This document shows positions 11,403 through 19,863 of a stretch of DNA of 64,000 nt, piece after piece. Source of the DNA: Nitrospirillum iridis (lineage in GTDB: Bacteria > Pseudomonadota > Alphaproteobacteria > Azospirillales > Azospirillaceae); NCBI RefSeq assembly GCF_014205765.1, contig NZ_JACIIZ010000002.1:248001-312000 (forward strand). The letters run 5' to 3'. Below the pieces are notes generated by a model, which ran no database searches, had not been told where the DNA came from, and saw only the letters and a list, made by a program, of their open reading frames with translations. Each line of letters begins with the position of its first letter. The first letter of the stretch is position 1. The position numbers were made by a program, and so were the translations under genes.

Positions 11403-11845
11403 GGCATCCATCCCGGCTCAAGGCAACGATACCAGCTTTTTGCTGCGGTGCCGCAATCAGAAAGTCAGTTCCGGGCCCTCGTTTGATGCAGCCTTGATTT
11501 AACCAGCGTGCATGCCCCGCGCGCTCGCGTGCCAAGGATGTCCCTTCCGGTCGAAATCGGGCCGCACCCAAAGGGTGTGGACGAATGGAAAGTTAATGAA
11601 ACCGGAAGCGAAATGAGTAATGGGTTGGAACTGCTCGGCGGTGACCCCAGGGTGGTGTCATCTTGCCCCATGACCACCACTATCAGCCTCAGCGGTTAAG
11701 GAAAGTTTTACAAGGTTCACGTGCGGCGGCCGTTCGTTGCACTCTTCACGTTTTCGCCACGCATGTCCGCTGCGCGCTCGTTGCAGGGCGGGCAATGGTC
11801 GCATCCCTGTCGAAGACTTTGGCCCTGGGTGCTGCTCCAACAAAA
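11403..11845. other. Intergenic stretch, no supported gene
   Basis: This holds the upstream region of the ProQ/FinO gene. It is less GC-rich than its surroundings and contains only short ORFs with poor codon bias and no convincing ribosome site. No tRNA-like fold or repeat was seen. Confidence 0.5.
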
Positions 11846-11881
11846 AAGCCGGACGATGACACGATCGTCATCGTCCGGCTT
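11846..11881 (-). terminator. Rho-independent terminator of the Xre gene
   Basis: A 15-bp perfect stem (11846-11860 with 11867-11881) and 6-base loop. On the minus strand it runs into a stretch of six T, so it ends the transcript of the Xre regulator whose stop is at 11974. Confidence 0.85.
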
Positions 11882-11973
11882 CTTCAATCCTTCAGCGGCA
11901 CGGATGGTTCCGAACCATGCCGCAGCGCAAAACGGATAGGCCTGGCGGTCCCCCGGATTGGTCCCTACCGGGA

Positions 11974-12438
11974 TCAGCCGTTATGGCTGGCCAGGGACTT
12001 CGCCAACGCCATGATGCTGTCGCGAACCGAGCTTTCGGTGATGCGGGAATAGGCCCGCACCAGTTCCAGGGTCTCGCGCCGTTCACTGGGCGGGCGGCCG
12101 CCTTCCACCGCCGCCTCGATGGCGGGGGCGGGAATCTGGCCCTGAGGGCCCAGGCCGTCGAAGAAGAAGCTGATGGGAACGTCCAGAATCTGGGCGATCT
12201 TGTGCAGCATGGAGGCGGAGATGCGGTTGGCGCCCCGCTCATACTTCTGCACCTGCTGGAAAGTCAGGCCAATGGCCTCACCCAGCTTTTCCTGGCTCAT
12301 GCCGATCAAGGTGCGGCGCAGGCGCACGCGCCCACCGACATAGCTGTCGACACTTGTGCCGTTCTCTTCCTCGGCGGCGAGCATGGTGCGCTTGCGGGTC
12401 TTGCCCCGGCCGCTGTTGGGCTTTTCTATCGTCGTCAT
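11974..12438 (-). CDS. Xre-family helix-turn-helix transcriptional regulator
   Basis: 154 residues. After a basic, disordered 30-residue start comes a cro/C1-type HTH (VRLRRTLIGMSQEKLGEAIG followed by FQQVQKYERG and ISASMLHKIAQIL), then a helical tail ending in an SRITESSVRDSIMALA segment. This architecture is very common in alphaproteobacteria, where relatives regulate polysaccharide, stress or quorum-linked genes; the target here is unknown. The gene is monocistronic with its own terminator. Two palindromes about 250-290 bases upstream of its start may be its operators. Confidence 0.88.
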   Translation of the reverse strand: MTTIEKPNSGRGKTRKRTMLAAEEENGTSVDSYVGGRVRLRRTLIGMSQEKLGEAIGLTFQQVQKYERGANRISASMLHKIAQILDVPISFFFDGLGPQGQIPAPAIEAAVEGGRPPSERRETLELVRAYSRITESSVRDSIMALAKSLASHNG

Positions 12439-12935
12439 TTCCTAAATCCTGTCGCACGTGAGGGGCAAGGCAGTCTCCCCAGCATCTCCACAGGCAGGGG
12501 ATATGCGGGGACTTGGCCTTTTTGATCACCGCCATCAAGGGCCGACACTCGGCACCCCCAGCACGGATCGTCGCCTATGTCCATCCTCTGGCACGGGGGC
12601 CCTATCCCCGCAGCCTCCAGCCAGCGAACGCCAGGCGGGGGGAGAGGGAAATGGGGCCCGTGCCAGCACGGACCAACACAGAACATCGTAAACAAGTTTA
12701 CATGCGGTAAATAAGGGAATTCGCTTATGCCTGACAGGCTACAAAGTAGGGAATAGGACGCCCCGCGGCATCCCCCTACTGCGGAGGTAGTCCTTTATGC
12801 GCCGCCCGCGCGTCCCGTTTCACGGCTTCTGGCGAAAAGATGCGCGGGCCACCCCCTGTTGCCCGGGCAAGGAGAGGCCCGTCCCGCGGTCCGGGTTATT
12901 CTGCGGCCGACTCGGCCGCCGTGGGAACGACCGCT
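12439..12935. other. Long intergenic region between Xre and chemoreceptor genes
   Basis: About 500 bases without a supported gene. It contains the Xre promoter region, an AT-rich core with two palindromes at 12688-12728, and the 3' flank of the chemoreceptor gene. Short ORFs here lack codon bias. Confidence 0.5.
12688..12728. promoter_or_regulatory. Pair of palindromes, candidate regulator binding sites
   Basis: GTAAAC-AA-GTTTAC at 12688-12701 (6-bp arms) and ATAAGNGAATTCNCTTAT at 12711-12728 (8 of 9 pairs match) sit 9 bases apart in the most AT-rich part of the gap. Phage-type HTH proteins bind such sites; use by the Xre protein at 11974 is inference. Confidence 0.4.
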
Positions 12936-14831
12936 CTATGCCGCCACGATGGCGGACAGGAAGTCGGCGACGGCGCGTTGCAGTTCCTGGGCCTGCACCG
13001 ACAGGTCGCTGCTGGCGCTGAACACCTGGCTGGTGGCCAGGCCGGTATCGTTGGCCGCCCGGGCCACGGTGCCGATGTCGCCACCCACCCGGGTGACCCC
13101 CTGGGCCGCGTCGGTCATGGTGATGGCGATGGCGTGGGTGACACGGGCCTGGTCATTGATGGTGCGGGAAATACCGTCGTTCACCTGGTCGATACGCTGC
13201 ACCGCCGCCACGATCTCGCGGAAGGCCTGCACCGATTGGGCGATGGCGGTCTGCATGGCGGCGATTTCCTGCTGGATGTCCTGGGTGGCTTGGGCCGTCT
13301 GGCCGGCCAGGCCCTTGACCTCGCTGGCCACCACGGCGAAGCCGCGGCCGGCGTCGCCCGCCCGCGCCGCCTCGATGGTGGCGTTCAGGGCCAGCAGGTT
13401 GGTCTGGCCGGCGATGGACTGGATCAGGGCGACGACGTCGGTGATCCGGCGGGAGGCCACGGTCAGCCGCTCGATCAGTTCGCTGGTGCCCTTGGTGCTG
13501 TCGGCGGTGGTGCGGGCCAGCTTGGCGGCCTCGGCCACGCTTTCCAGGACGTGGGCCGTCGAGGCGCGCAGCTCATCGGCGGCGGTCACGGCACCCTGGA
13601 TGGTGCCATTGGCGGACTGGGCGGCCGTTTCGGCGGCGCTGGCGGCGGTGGAGGCGCCGGCGGCGGTGCGCGACACGGCGCGCGCCGTTTCCACCAGGCC
13701 ATGGGCGGCCTCGGTGACCGACCCCAGGATGCGGCCGGCCTTGGTCTCGAAGCTCTGGGCCGTGTCCTCCAAGGCGCGCCGGCGCATTTCCTCCGCCCGC
13801 GCGCGCTCCTGGTCACGTTCGGTATTCAGGCGCTCCACGGCACGGGCGTTGTCACGGAAGACGGACAGGCTGTCCACCATTTCGCCGATCTCATCCTTGC
13901 GGGCGGCCGGCAGGGCCACGTCCAACTGGCCCCCGGCCAGCGCGCGGGTGGCTCCGGCGACGGCCAGCAGCGGGGAGAGCACGCCCCGCATCAGGAACGC
14001 GGCCGCCAGCCCGCACAGCACCAGGCCCAGCACGGTGCTGACCAGGATGCCGCGGTTCAGATCCTCGATGACGCCCAGTCCCGCCTGGTTGCCGGCGCGC
14101 ACCTGCGCCTGGTCGCCCTTGGCCACCAGCTTCATGGCCTCCGCCATGCGGTCGAGATGATCGTTCAGGCCGTCCACCTGGGCCGACAGCTTCAGCAACT
14201 GGTCGGCGGGCGCCGCCGAACGGCCGGCCAGGGGCTTCAGCGCCATCGCCGTTTCCTGCAGGGCGTCGAATTGGGTCTTGGCCATCTGCACCTTGGTGTC
14301 GACGTCCCCCAAGGGGCTGTTCTCATTCGCAGCCTGCGCCCGTTCGCGCGCGGCGACACGGCGCACCTCGTCCAGGCCGGCGGCGTAGGTGGTGGCGATG
14401 GCGCGCAGGGAATTGTTCAATTCGGCCGGTTCCGCGACGGCCAACGTACCCATCAGCGTCTGGGTCAGCAGGACCTGCACCTGCATGTTCTTCAAGGTCG
14501 CGGCCAGGCCCAGATCGGCCATGGCGCCATCGGTCTGGGCGGTGGTGCCCTCCAGGATGGCGCGGGATTGGCGGGCGATGCCGATGCCGATGGCGCTTTG
14601 CAGCAGCACCAGGAACAACAGGGTTCCACCCACGGCCAGGAACTTGGACCGCAGCCGGGTGGGATGCGGCACCAGGCGGCCCAGGCCGCCCGCCACCCAC
14701 CCCAGGGCACGAAGGCCACCGATGGCGGCCCGGCTGGACAGCAAGGGCGCCAAGCGGGCGTTCAGGGCGGATGAAAAGGCTGCGAGACGGTCGAGAGCGG
14801 GGGCAAAGCGGATCGAGGATGTCTGGCGCAT
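12936..14831 (-). CDS. Methyl-accepting chemotaxis protein
   Basis: 631 residues. A first membrane helix lies at about 64-86 ([19 protein letters not shown]), a periplasmic helical sensor of about 175 residues follows, then a second helix near 265-290, a HAMP domain (about 290-345) and a long cytoplasmic signalling coiled coil. The highly conserved hairpin tip is seen as [18 protein letters not shown] followed by [15 protein letters not shown], which contacts CheA and CheW. The short N-terminal cytoplasmic extension of about 60 residues before the first helix is longer than usual. No che genes are adjacent, so it is a stand-alone receptor. Ligand unknown. Confidence 0.93.
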   Translation of the reverse strand: MRQTSSIRFAPALDRLAAFSSALNARLAPLLSSRAAIGGLRALGWVAGGLGRLVPHPTRLRSKFLAVGGTLLFLVLLQSAIGIGIARQSRAILEGTTAQTDGAMADLGLAATLKNMQVQVLLTQTLMGTLAVAEPAELNNSLRAIATTYAAGLDEVRRVAARERAQAANENSPLGDVDTKVQMAKTQFDALQETAMALKPLAGRSAAPADQLLKLSAQVDGLNDHLDRMAEAMKLVAKGDQAQVRAGNQAGLGVIEDLNRGILVSTVLGLVLCGLAAAFLMRGVLSPLLAVAGATRALAGGQLDVALPAARKDEIGEMVDSLSVFRDNARAVERLNTERDQERARAEEMRRRALEDTAQSFETKAGRILGSVTEAAHGLVETARAVSRTAAGASTAASAAETAAQSANGTIQGAVTAADELRASTAHVLESVAEAAKLARTTADSTKGTSELIERLTVASRRITDVVALIQSIAGQTNLLALNATIEAARAGDAGRGFAVVASEVKGLAGQTAQATQDIQQEIAAMQTAIAQSVQAFREIVAAVQRIDQVNDGISRTINDQARVTHAIAITMTDAAQGVTRVGGDIGTVARAANDTGLATSQVFSASSDLSVQAQELQRAVADFLSAIVAA

Positions 14832-14982
14832 GCGGGCGACCGTCCTGGCAAGGGCGAAAGTGGCCCGGACGCCGGGCCGGCGCCTGGGGCGGCATCACCT
14901 TACAAACCGCCCCGCCCCAGGGATAATCACAGGGGCGTGAAATTTAGGTTTAAACTTTGCGACACTCCGAAAGAATTTTCAT

Positions 14983-15013
14983 AAAAAGCAATCCTATCTT
15001 CCGCATAGGATTG
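14983..15013 (-). terminator. Rho-independent terminator of acyltransferase gene 1
   Basis: Nine-bp stem (14989-14997 with 15005-15013), 7-base loop, and a minus-strand TTTTT at 14987-14983, just after the acyltransferase stop at 15022. Confidence 0.8.
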
Positions 15014-15021
15014 GCGGCGGC

Positions 15022-16251
15022 CTATGCCTGCGCCGCCTGCGTTTGGCCTTGCGGCTCCGTTGTCTCGGTTTGGATGGTGGGGGCGAGACGCTTGAGGCCG
15101 AACCACGGGCGCAGGATGTTCACGCGCCTCACGACCTCATAGGTGGCGAAGCAGCCGCCGAAGGTGATGATCAGGATGATGGCCGCCTCCGCCCCCGAGG
15201 GCAGGCCCAGGGGGGCCAGATTATGCCCCGCCACCACGATGATGGTCTGATGCACCAGGTAGAAGGGAAACACCGCCTGCACCAAATAGCGTAGCGTTGG
15301 ACTGTCATGGCTCAGATGGCGGGCCCCGAAGCCCAGCACGGCGACGATGGCGCCCCACTGCTGGGTGGCATAGACGACGCGCATGATCGCGCGCAGGCCC
15401 AAGGGCGGGGTGGGGCCGCCGAAGGGATGGGCCCAGGTGTAATGGGCGACCAGGGCATAGGCTGGGACGGCGATGGCCAGCCCCCACCAGCGCAGGCGGA
15501 TGAAGCCGTCGCGCAGAGACAAGGATTTGGCGATGAGGAAGCCGAAGAGGAAGGCGGTGAAAGACAGGAGGTGGTTGTACCAGTCGTGAATCATCCAATG
15601 GGTGATGGGAAAGCGCAGTTCCAGCAGGTCCAGCGCCACCAGCGCCAGAAGGGGCAGGGCCAGCAGGCGCCAATCGGTGAGTTGGGCCTCCAGCATGTCG
15701 CCCAGCGCGCGCAGGCGCGGGCCCGCCAGCGCCAACAGGGCCGATAGCGCCAAACTGTAGATGAGCAGATAGGACACGAACCACATGTGGTTATAGGTGG
15801 GTGTGGTCAGGCAATCGCCGATCCGACACCAATGCCCGCTGCCCGTCAGGTATTTCAAGTAGAAGGCGGGGTAAAACGTCTCCACCGGCGTCACCGCCTG
15901 CTCGATGACCTGATAGTAGGTCTGGGGTGGCACCAGCACCAGGACCGCCAGGATCAGCGGCGGCACCAGGCGGGCCAGCCGCACCCGGGTCAGGGCGCGC
16001 ACGGTCATCTTGTCGGCCATGAAACGGGTGGCGGCGCCGGACACCAGGAACAGCAGGGTCAAGCGCCAGGGGCTGGTCAGCATCAGGATGGGCGCCATTT
16101 CCGGGATCGCGCGGGGGCTTTTCACGTGCCATTCCCACGGCCCGTAAAACATGCCGACGTGGAAGGCGATCAAAGTGAAAAACGCCAGCACCCGTATCCA
16201 GTCCAGGTCGGGACGCCGGGTTCCACTGGGCGCTGTGCGGGAAGGCATCAT
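15022..16251 (-). CDS. Membrane acyltransferase, acyltransferase-3/OpgC-like (copy 1)
   Basis: 409 residues with about ten membrane helices. The opening DLDWIRVLAFFTLIAFHVGMF carries the family's early His in helix 1; later landmarks are RFMADKM, YNHMWFVSYLL and VFPFYLVHQTIIV. Acyltransferase-3 proteins add acetyl or succinyl groups to exported glycans, lipids or small molecules. The start ATG at 16251 is chosen because upstream codons are not protein-like and because it matches the start of the paralogue at 18521-19708. It is divergent from a membrane LytTR regulator at 16387, and the same pair recurs 2.5 kb away. Confidence 0.85.
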   Translation of the reverse strand: MMPSRTAPSGTRRPDLDWIRVLAFFTLIAFHVGMFYGPWEWHVKSPRAIPEMAPILMLTSPWRLTLLFLVSGAATRFMADKMTVRALTRVRLARLVPPLILAVLVLVPPQTYYQVIEQAVTPVETFYPAFYLKYLTGSGHWCRIGDCLTTPTYNHMWFVSYLLIYSLALSALLALAGPRLRALGDMLEAQLTDWRLLALPLLALVALDLLELRFPITHWMIHDWYNHLLSFTAFLFGFLIAKSLSLRDGFIRLRWWGLAIAVPAYALVAHYTWAHPFGGPTPPLGLRAIMRVVYATQQWGAIVAVLGFGARHLSHDSPTLRYLVQAVFPFYLVHQTIIVVAGHNLAPLGLPSGAEAAIILIITFGGCFATYEVVRRVNILRPWFGLKRLAPTIQTETTEPQGQTQAAQA

Positions 16252-16340
16252 GTTTCTTTCGGCCCCTGGTCGTAGGACGTCTGTCCGATGGCAGCCTTGG
16301 CGGCGATGGCCTACGCTGAATCGCGAAGCGAAAGGCGGCC

Positions 16341-16377
16341 ATTTCCGTGACGCGGGCGGCGGAATTTCCGGGACCGG
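16341..16377. promoter_or_regulatory. Direct repeat upstream of LytTR gene, candidate LytTR site
   Basis: ATTTCCGTGACGCG (16341-16354) and ATTTCCGGGACCGG (16364-16377) are imperfect direct repeats with a 23-base period in the divergent acyltransferase/LytTR gap. LytTR proteins bind direct repeats about two helical turns apart, so this is a plausible site; the match to known sites is weak. Confidence 0.35.
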
Positions 16378-16386
16378 CGGGGACGG

Positions 16387-17289
16387 ATGGCTGGAAAGCA
16401 GGGACGAACGGGCGAAAAATTGAGACAAGCGGTGGGCCGACTTTCCGCGTTCTGGGACACCCCCAACCTCAAGGCCTGGGCCTTGGTGTGGCTGGGATTC
16501 GCCTTTCTGCCCACCACCATCAACGCGTTTTCCATGCTGACCGATTACGCGCGGACCAACCGCGCCATCCCGGCGTGGGAGCCCTTCCTGTGGGAATATT
16601 CCAGCGGCGTGGCCCTGCTGCTGGCCTTGCCGCTGGTGCGCTGGTCCATCAACCACACCCCCGTGTGGGCGGAGGCGCGCCTCCGCTTCATCGGCCAGTA
16701 CGCCGCCACGGCGGTGGTTTTCAGCCTCGTTCACCTGAGTGCGATGATGCTGCTGCGCACGGTGGCTTACGGGGCGTTGGGGCAGAGCTACGATTTCGAG
16801 GACTGGCGGAATGACCTGCCCTATGAGTTCCGCCGGGATCTGCTGACGTATCTGCTGGTCGTCCTGGTGGTGGTGGGTGTGCGCCACCTGATCCGCCTGT
16901 CGCGCTCCCTCGCCCTGGTGGAGGCCACGGCGGCCAGCCTAGCGGCGGCGGGTCGCGAGCGCCCACCCGCTGCCGCCCCCTTACGCCTGGAGGTGAAGGT
17001 GGGCTCCCGCCGGCTCTATCTGAATCCGGCCGACGTGCTGGTGGTGAAATCCGCCGGCAACTATGTCGAGGTGATCACAGCGGAGGCGGCCTACCTCGTC
17101 CGCCGCACACTGGCCGAATTCCAGGCGGAGCTGCCAGTCACGGTCTTCGTGCGGGTTCATCGCTCCTATCTGGTCAATCGCGCCGCCATCGCCCGGACGG
17201 ACGGCCGCCCCTCGGGCGATATGGACATCACCCTGACCAACGGCGCCGTCGTTCCGGTCAGCCGCCGGTATAAATCAGAGCTATTCTAG
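16387..17289 (+). CDS. Membrane-anchored LytTR-family transcriptional regulator (copy 1)
   Basis: 300 residues. The N-terminal half has four predicted membrane helices (about 32-55, 75-95, 110-130 and 155-175) with a PYEFRRDLLTYL motif before the last; the C-terminal third (about 200-300) is a LytTR DNA-binding domain with KVGSRRLYL, NYVEVITAE, RVHRSYLVN and a final VSRRYKSELF. There is no receiver domain, so it is a one-component membrane regulator. It lies divergent to the acyltransferase at 15022-16251, which is the obvious candidate target. A close paralogue with the same layout lies at 19864. Confidence 0.85.
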   Translation: MAGKQGRTGEKLRQAVGRLSAFWDTPNLKAWALVWLGFAFLPTTINAFSMLTDYARTNRAIPAWEPFLWEYSSGVALLLALPLVRWSINHTPVWAEARLRFIGQYAATAVVFSLVHLSAMMLLRTVAYGALGQSYDFEDWRNDLPYEFRRDLLTYLLVVLVVVGVRHLIRLSRSLALVEATAASLAAAGRERPPAAAPLRLEVKVGSRRLYLNPADVLVVKSAGNYVEVITAEAAYLVRRTLAEFQAELPVTVFVRVHRSYLVNRAAIARTDGRPSGDMDITLTNGAVVPVSRRYKSELF

Positions 17290-17294
17290 AATAG
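17281..17294. repeat. 14-bp perfect palindrome over the LytTR stop codon
   Basis: CTATTCTAGAATAG is its own reverse complement and includes the stop codon TAG at 17287-17289. Without a loop it is a poor terminator, so it may be a protein-binding site in front of the kinase at 17541. Chance is possible. Confidence 0.35.
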
Positions 17295-17540
17295 ATGTAT
17301 GCCCATTCGATTATCTGCCGCGCCCCGACGACAGCGCGCGGTATAGGTCTAAGGTCCGTTTGAAGTGCGATGGGGCGATGGGCCACAGTGTCCTTGTCGA
17401 TGGGACCTCGCTCTTCCGGGGATTTCGCGGAAATCCTTGAAGCGCGTCCCGGGCGATGGGCGCACAGAAAAGTCCGGCCTTGCCGGTGCTTTCCAGCGTC
17501 GACCTTGTTTTTTTGGGTTGGTTGGAGGCACTGCCGACCG

Positions 17541-18500
17541 ATGGAAGCCTTGTCCCCGCACGCCATGTTGGCCGCGATCGTCGATTCCTCGGATGACGCC
17601 ATCATCAGCAAGACCCTGGATGGCACCGTCACCAGCTGGAACGCGGCGGCGGAGCGTCTGTTCGGCTACACGGCCGAGGAAATGCTGGGTCAGAACATCG
17701 CCATCCTGGCCCCGCCGGGGCGCGAAGGGGAAATGCCCAGCATCCTCGCCCGTCTGAAAGAGGGCGACCGGGTCAGCCATTTCGAGACCCTGCGTCGCCA
17801 CAAGGACGGCCACGTGGTGGAAATCTCGCTCTCCGTCTCGCCGATACACGACCAGGAGGGCACGCTGATCGGCGCCTCCAAGATCGCCCGCGACATCGCC
17901 CAGAACCGCCGGTCACAACGCCAGATATCCTTCCTGATGCAGGAGGTCGATCATCGCGCCAAAAACGCGCTGGCGGTGGTGCAGTCGATCCTGCGCCTGA
18001 CCCGGGCGGACACGGTGGAGGACTTCGTGGCCCTGGTGGAGGGGCGCATCTCCGCGCTGGCCGCCATCCACAGCCAGGTGGCCAGCCGGCAATGGGTCGG
18101 CACCGACATGGACAGCCTGGCCCACATTTCCTTCGACCCCTTCGATCCGGAAGGGGCGCGGGTCACCCACGGCGGCCCGCCGACGGTGCTGGGGCCGCAG
18201 GCATCCCAGGCGGTGGGCCTGGCGCTTTACGAGCTGGCGGGCAACGCCGCCCGCTTCGGCGCGCTGAACCATCCGGACGGCCGTGTCGACCTGTCCTGGC
18301 GGCAGGAGGAGGACGCGCTGTCGCTGAGCTGGCGGGAGCGGGGCTTGAACGATGTCCGCCCGCCCCAGCGCAAGGGCTTCGGCCTCACCGTTTGCCAGCT
18401 GTTGCTGGCGGGGCAATTGGGCGGACATCTCAATTTCGACTGGCAGGACGGCGGCTTGGCGCTGGGCATCAGCCTGCCCAGCGCCAATCTGATGAACTGA
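17541..18500 (+). CDS. PAS-domain sensor kinase of the HWE/HisKA_2 family
   Basis: 319 residues, soluble. A PAS domain (about 8-125) has IVDSSDDAIISK and a C-terminal VSPIHDQEGTLIGASKIARDI. It is followed by the HWE-type dimerisation box DHRAKNALAVVQSILRL (acceptor His138) and a divergent ATPase with ELAGNAARFGAL and GFGLTVCQLL. HWE kinases are typical of alphaproteobacteria and often serve light, redox or general stress signalling. No response regulator is linked. The gene sits between two duplicated acyltransferase/LytTR modules. Start ATG 17541 has GGAGG 13 bases upstream; the frame is open further upstream but not protein-like. Confidence 0.86.
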   Translation: MEALSPHAMLAAIVDSSDDAIISKTLDGTVTSWNAAAERLFGYTAEEMLGQNIAILAPPGREGEMPSILARLKEGDRVSHFETLRRHKDGHVVEISLSVSPIHDQEGTLIGASKIARDIAQNRRSQRQISFLMQEVDHRAKNALAVVQSILRLTRADTVEDFVALVEGRISALAAIHSQVASRQWVGTDMDSLAHISFDPFDPEGARVTHGGPPTVLGPQASQAVGLALYELAGNAARFGALNHPDGRVDLSWRQEEDALSLSWRERGLNDVRPPQRKGFGLTVCQLLLAGQLGGHLNFDWQDGGLALGISLPSANLMN

Positions 18501-18520
18501 GCGCCGCCGTCCATCGCGCC

Positions 18521-19708
18521 TCAGGCGGTTTGGGGCCGCACGGCCATCCGGCCCGCCCCCCTGGGCTTCAGGCCGAACCAGGGCCGCAGCATGGTCACCC
18601 GCCGCACCCCCTCGTAAACCCCCAGGCAGGTACCGAAGGTGCCGGCCACCAGCAGGGCGGCTTCCAGCCCCTGCGGCAGGCCCACCTTGGCGAGATAGTG
18701 GCCCAGGACCACGGTCGCCGTCTGATGCACCAGGTAGAAGGGGAAGACCGCCGGCACGAGATAGCGCAGCGCGGGGCTGTCATGGTTGAGATGGCGGGCG
18801 CCGAAACCCAGCACGGCAGCGATGGCCGCCCACTGGTCGGCGGCATAGACGAAGCGCATCACGGCGCGTAGCGCGTCCGGCGGCGTCGCGTCATCGGCGC
18901 GATAAATCCAGAAATAGGTGGCGACGGTGGCGTAGGACAGAACGGCGATCAGCAGGGCGGGCCGGCGCAGGCGCAGGAAGGCTTGGCGCAGTGTCTCGGA
19001 CTTGGCGGCCAGGTAGCCGAAAAGGAAGGCGCTGAACGACAGGGCGTGGTCGTACCAGTCGTTGACGATCCAATGGGTCATGGGGAAACGGTCCAGCAGC
19101 GCATAACGCATCAAGCCCAGCGCCAGGATGGGCAGCACCAGCAGGCGCCAGCCCCGCAAGCCCGTCTCCAAAGCCCGCTCCAGCCGCTTCAGCCCGGCCG
19201 CCATGGTTGTCAGCATCAGGGACAGCGCCAGGGTGTAGGCCAGCAGATAGGCCACGAACCACATGTGGTTGTAGGTGGGCGTCATCAGGCAGTCGGTCCC
19301 CCGGCACCAATGGCCGCTGCCGGTGACGTATTTCAGATAGAAGGCGGCAAAGGGCGGCGCCTGGTCCGGCACCTTCTCCACGATCTCGAAAAAGCTCTGC
19401 GGCGGCACAATGACGAAGATGGCCAGCAGCAGGGGCGGTAGCAGGCGGGCCACCCGTGCCCGGGTCAGGGCGCCCACCGCCATCTTGTCCGCCATGAAGC
19501 GGGTGGCGGCACCCGACACCAGGAACAGCAAGCTCAGCCGCCAGGGGCTGGTCAACTGCATGATGGGTTCCAGCGCCGGCACCGGGTGCGGGCTTTTCAC
19601 ATGCCAGTCCCAGGGCACATAGAACATGCCCACGTGGTAGAGGATCAACAAGAAGAAGGCGATGACGCGGATCCAGTCCAGATCATGGCGGCGCGCGGCG
19701 GCGGGCAT
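18521..19708 (-). CDS. Membrane acyltransferase, acyltransferase-3/OpgC-like (copy 2)
   Basis: 395 residues, about ten membrane helices, clearly paralogous to the protein at 15022-16251. Shared landmarks are HDLDWIRVIAFF, HVGMFYVPWDWHVKSPHP, RFMADKMAVGALTR, SGHWCRGTDCLMTPTYNHMW, HWIVNDWYDH and VFPFYLVHQT. The sequence YNHMWFVAYLLAY is nearly identical in both copies. It presumably transfers an acyl group onto a periplasmic or surface glycan. Its start lies only 155 bases from the start of the divergent LytTR gene at 19864, the same geometry as copy 1 (135 bases). Confidence 0.85.
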   Translation of the reverse strand: MPAAARRHDLDWIRVIAFFLLILYHVGMFYVPWDWHVKSPHPVPALEPIMQLTSPWRLSLLFLVSGAATRFMADKMAVGALTRARVARLLPPLLLAIFVIVPPQSFFEIVEKVPDQAPPFAAFYLKYVTGSGHWCRGTDCLMTPTYNHMWFVAYLLAYTLALSLMLTTMAAGLKRLERALETGLRGWRLLVLPILALGLMRYALLDRFPMTHWIVNDWYDHALSFSAFLFGYLAAKSETLRQAFLRLRRPALLIAVLSYATVATYFWIYRADDATPPDALRAVMRFVYAADQWAAIAAVLGFGARHLNHDSPALRYLVPAVFPFYLVHQTATVVLGHYLAKVGLPQGLEAALLVAGTFGTCLGVYEGVRRVTMLRPWFGLKPRGAGRMAVRPQTA

Positions 19709-19863
19709 CGATGGCGTGTCCTCTCACAAGGGCCCTTGATGGCGGGCTGATGGGGCTGGCCCGAGGGCTGGCGATGGCGCTACGCTGTCACCGCGCCGCC
19801 CGGTTCCGGAAGACCCGGGGGAATGGGCGGCGGGACAAGGGACATGAATGGGAGCGGGCGGCG

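Noticed and set aside
11508-11699. 63-codon plus-strand ORF in the gap upstream of the ProQ/FinO gene
   Set aside because: No ribosome site, weak codon bias, no recognisable family.
12840-14774. Plus-strand open frame of about 640 codons antisense to the chemoreceptor
   Set aside because: Gly/His/Gln repeats typical of antisense frames in GC-rich DNA; the chemoreceptor on the other strand is unambiguous.
14832-14982. Possible FliA-type promoter for the chemoreceptor
   Set aside because: A TAAA box is present but the -10 does not resemble GCCGATAA.
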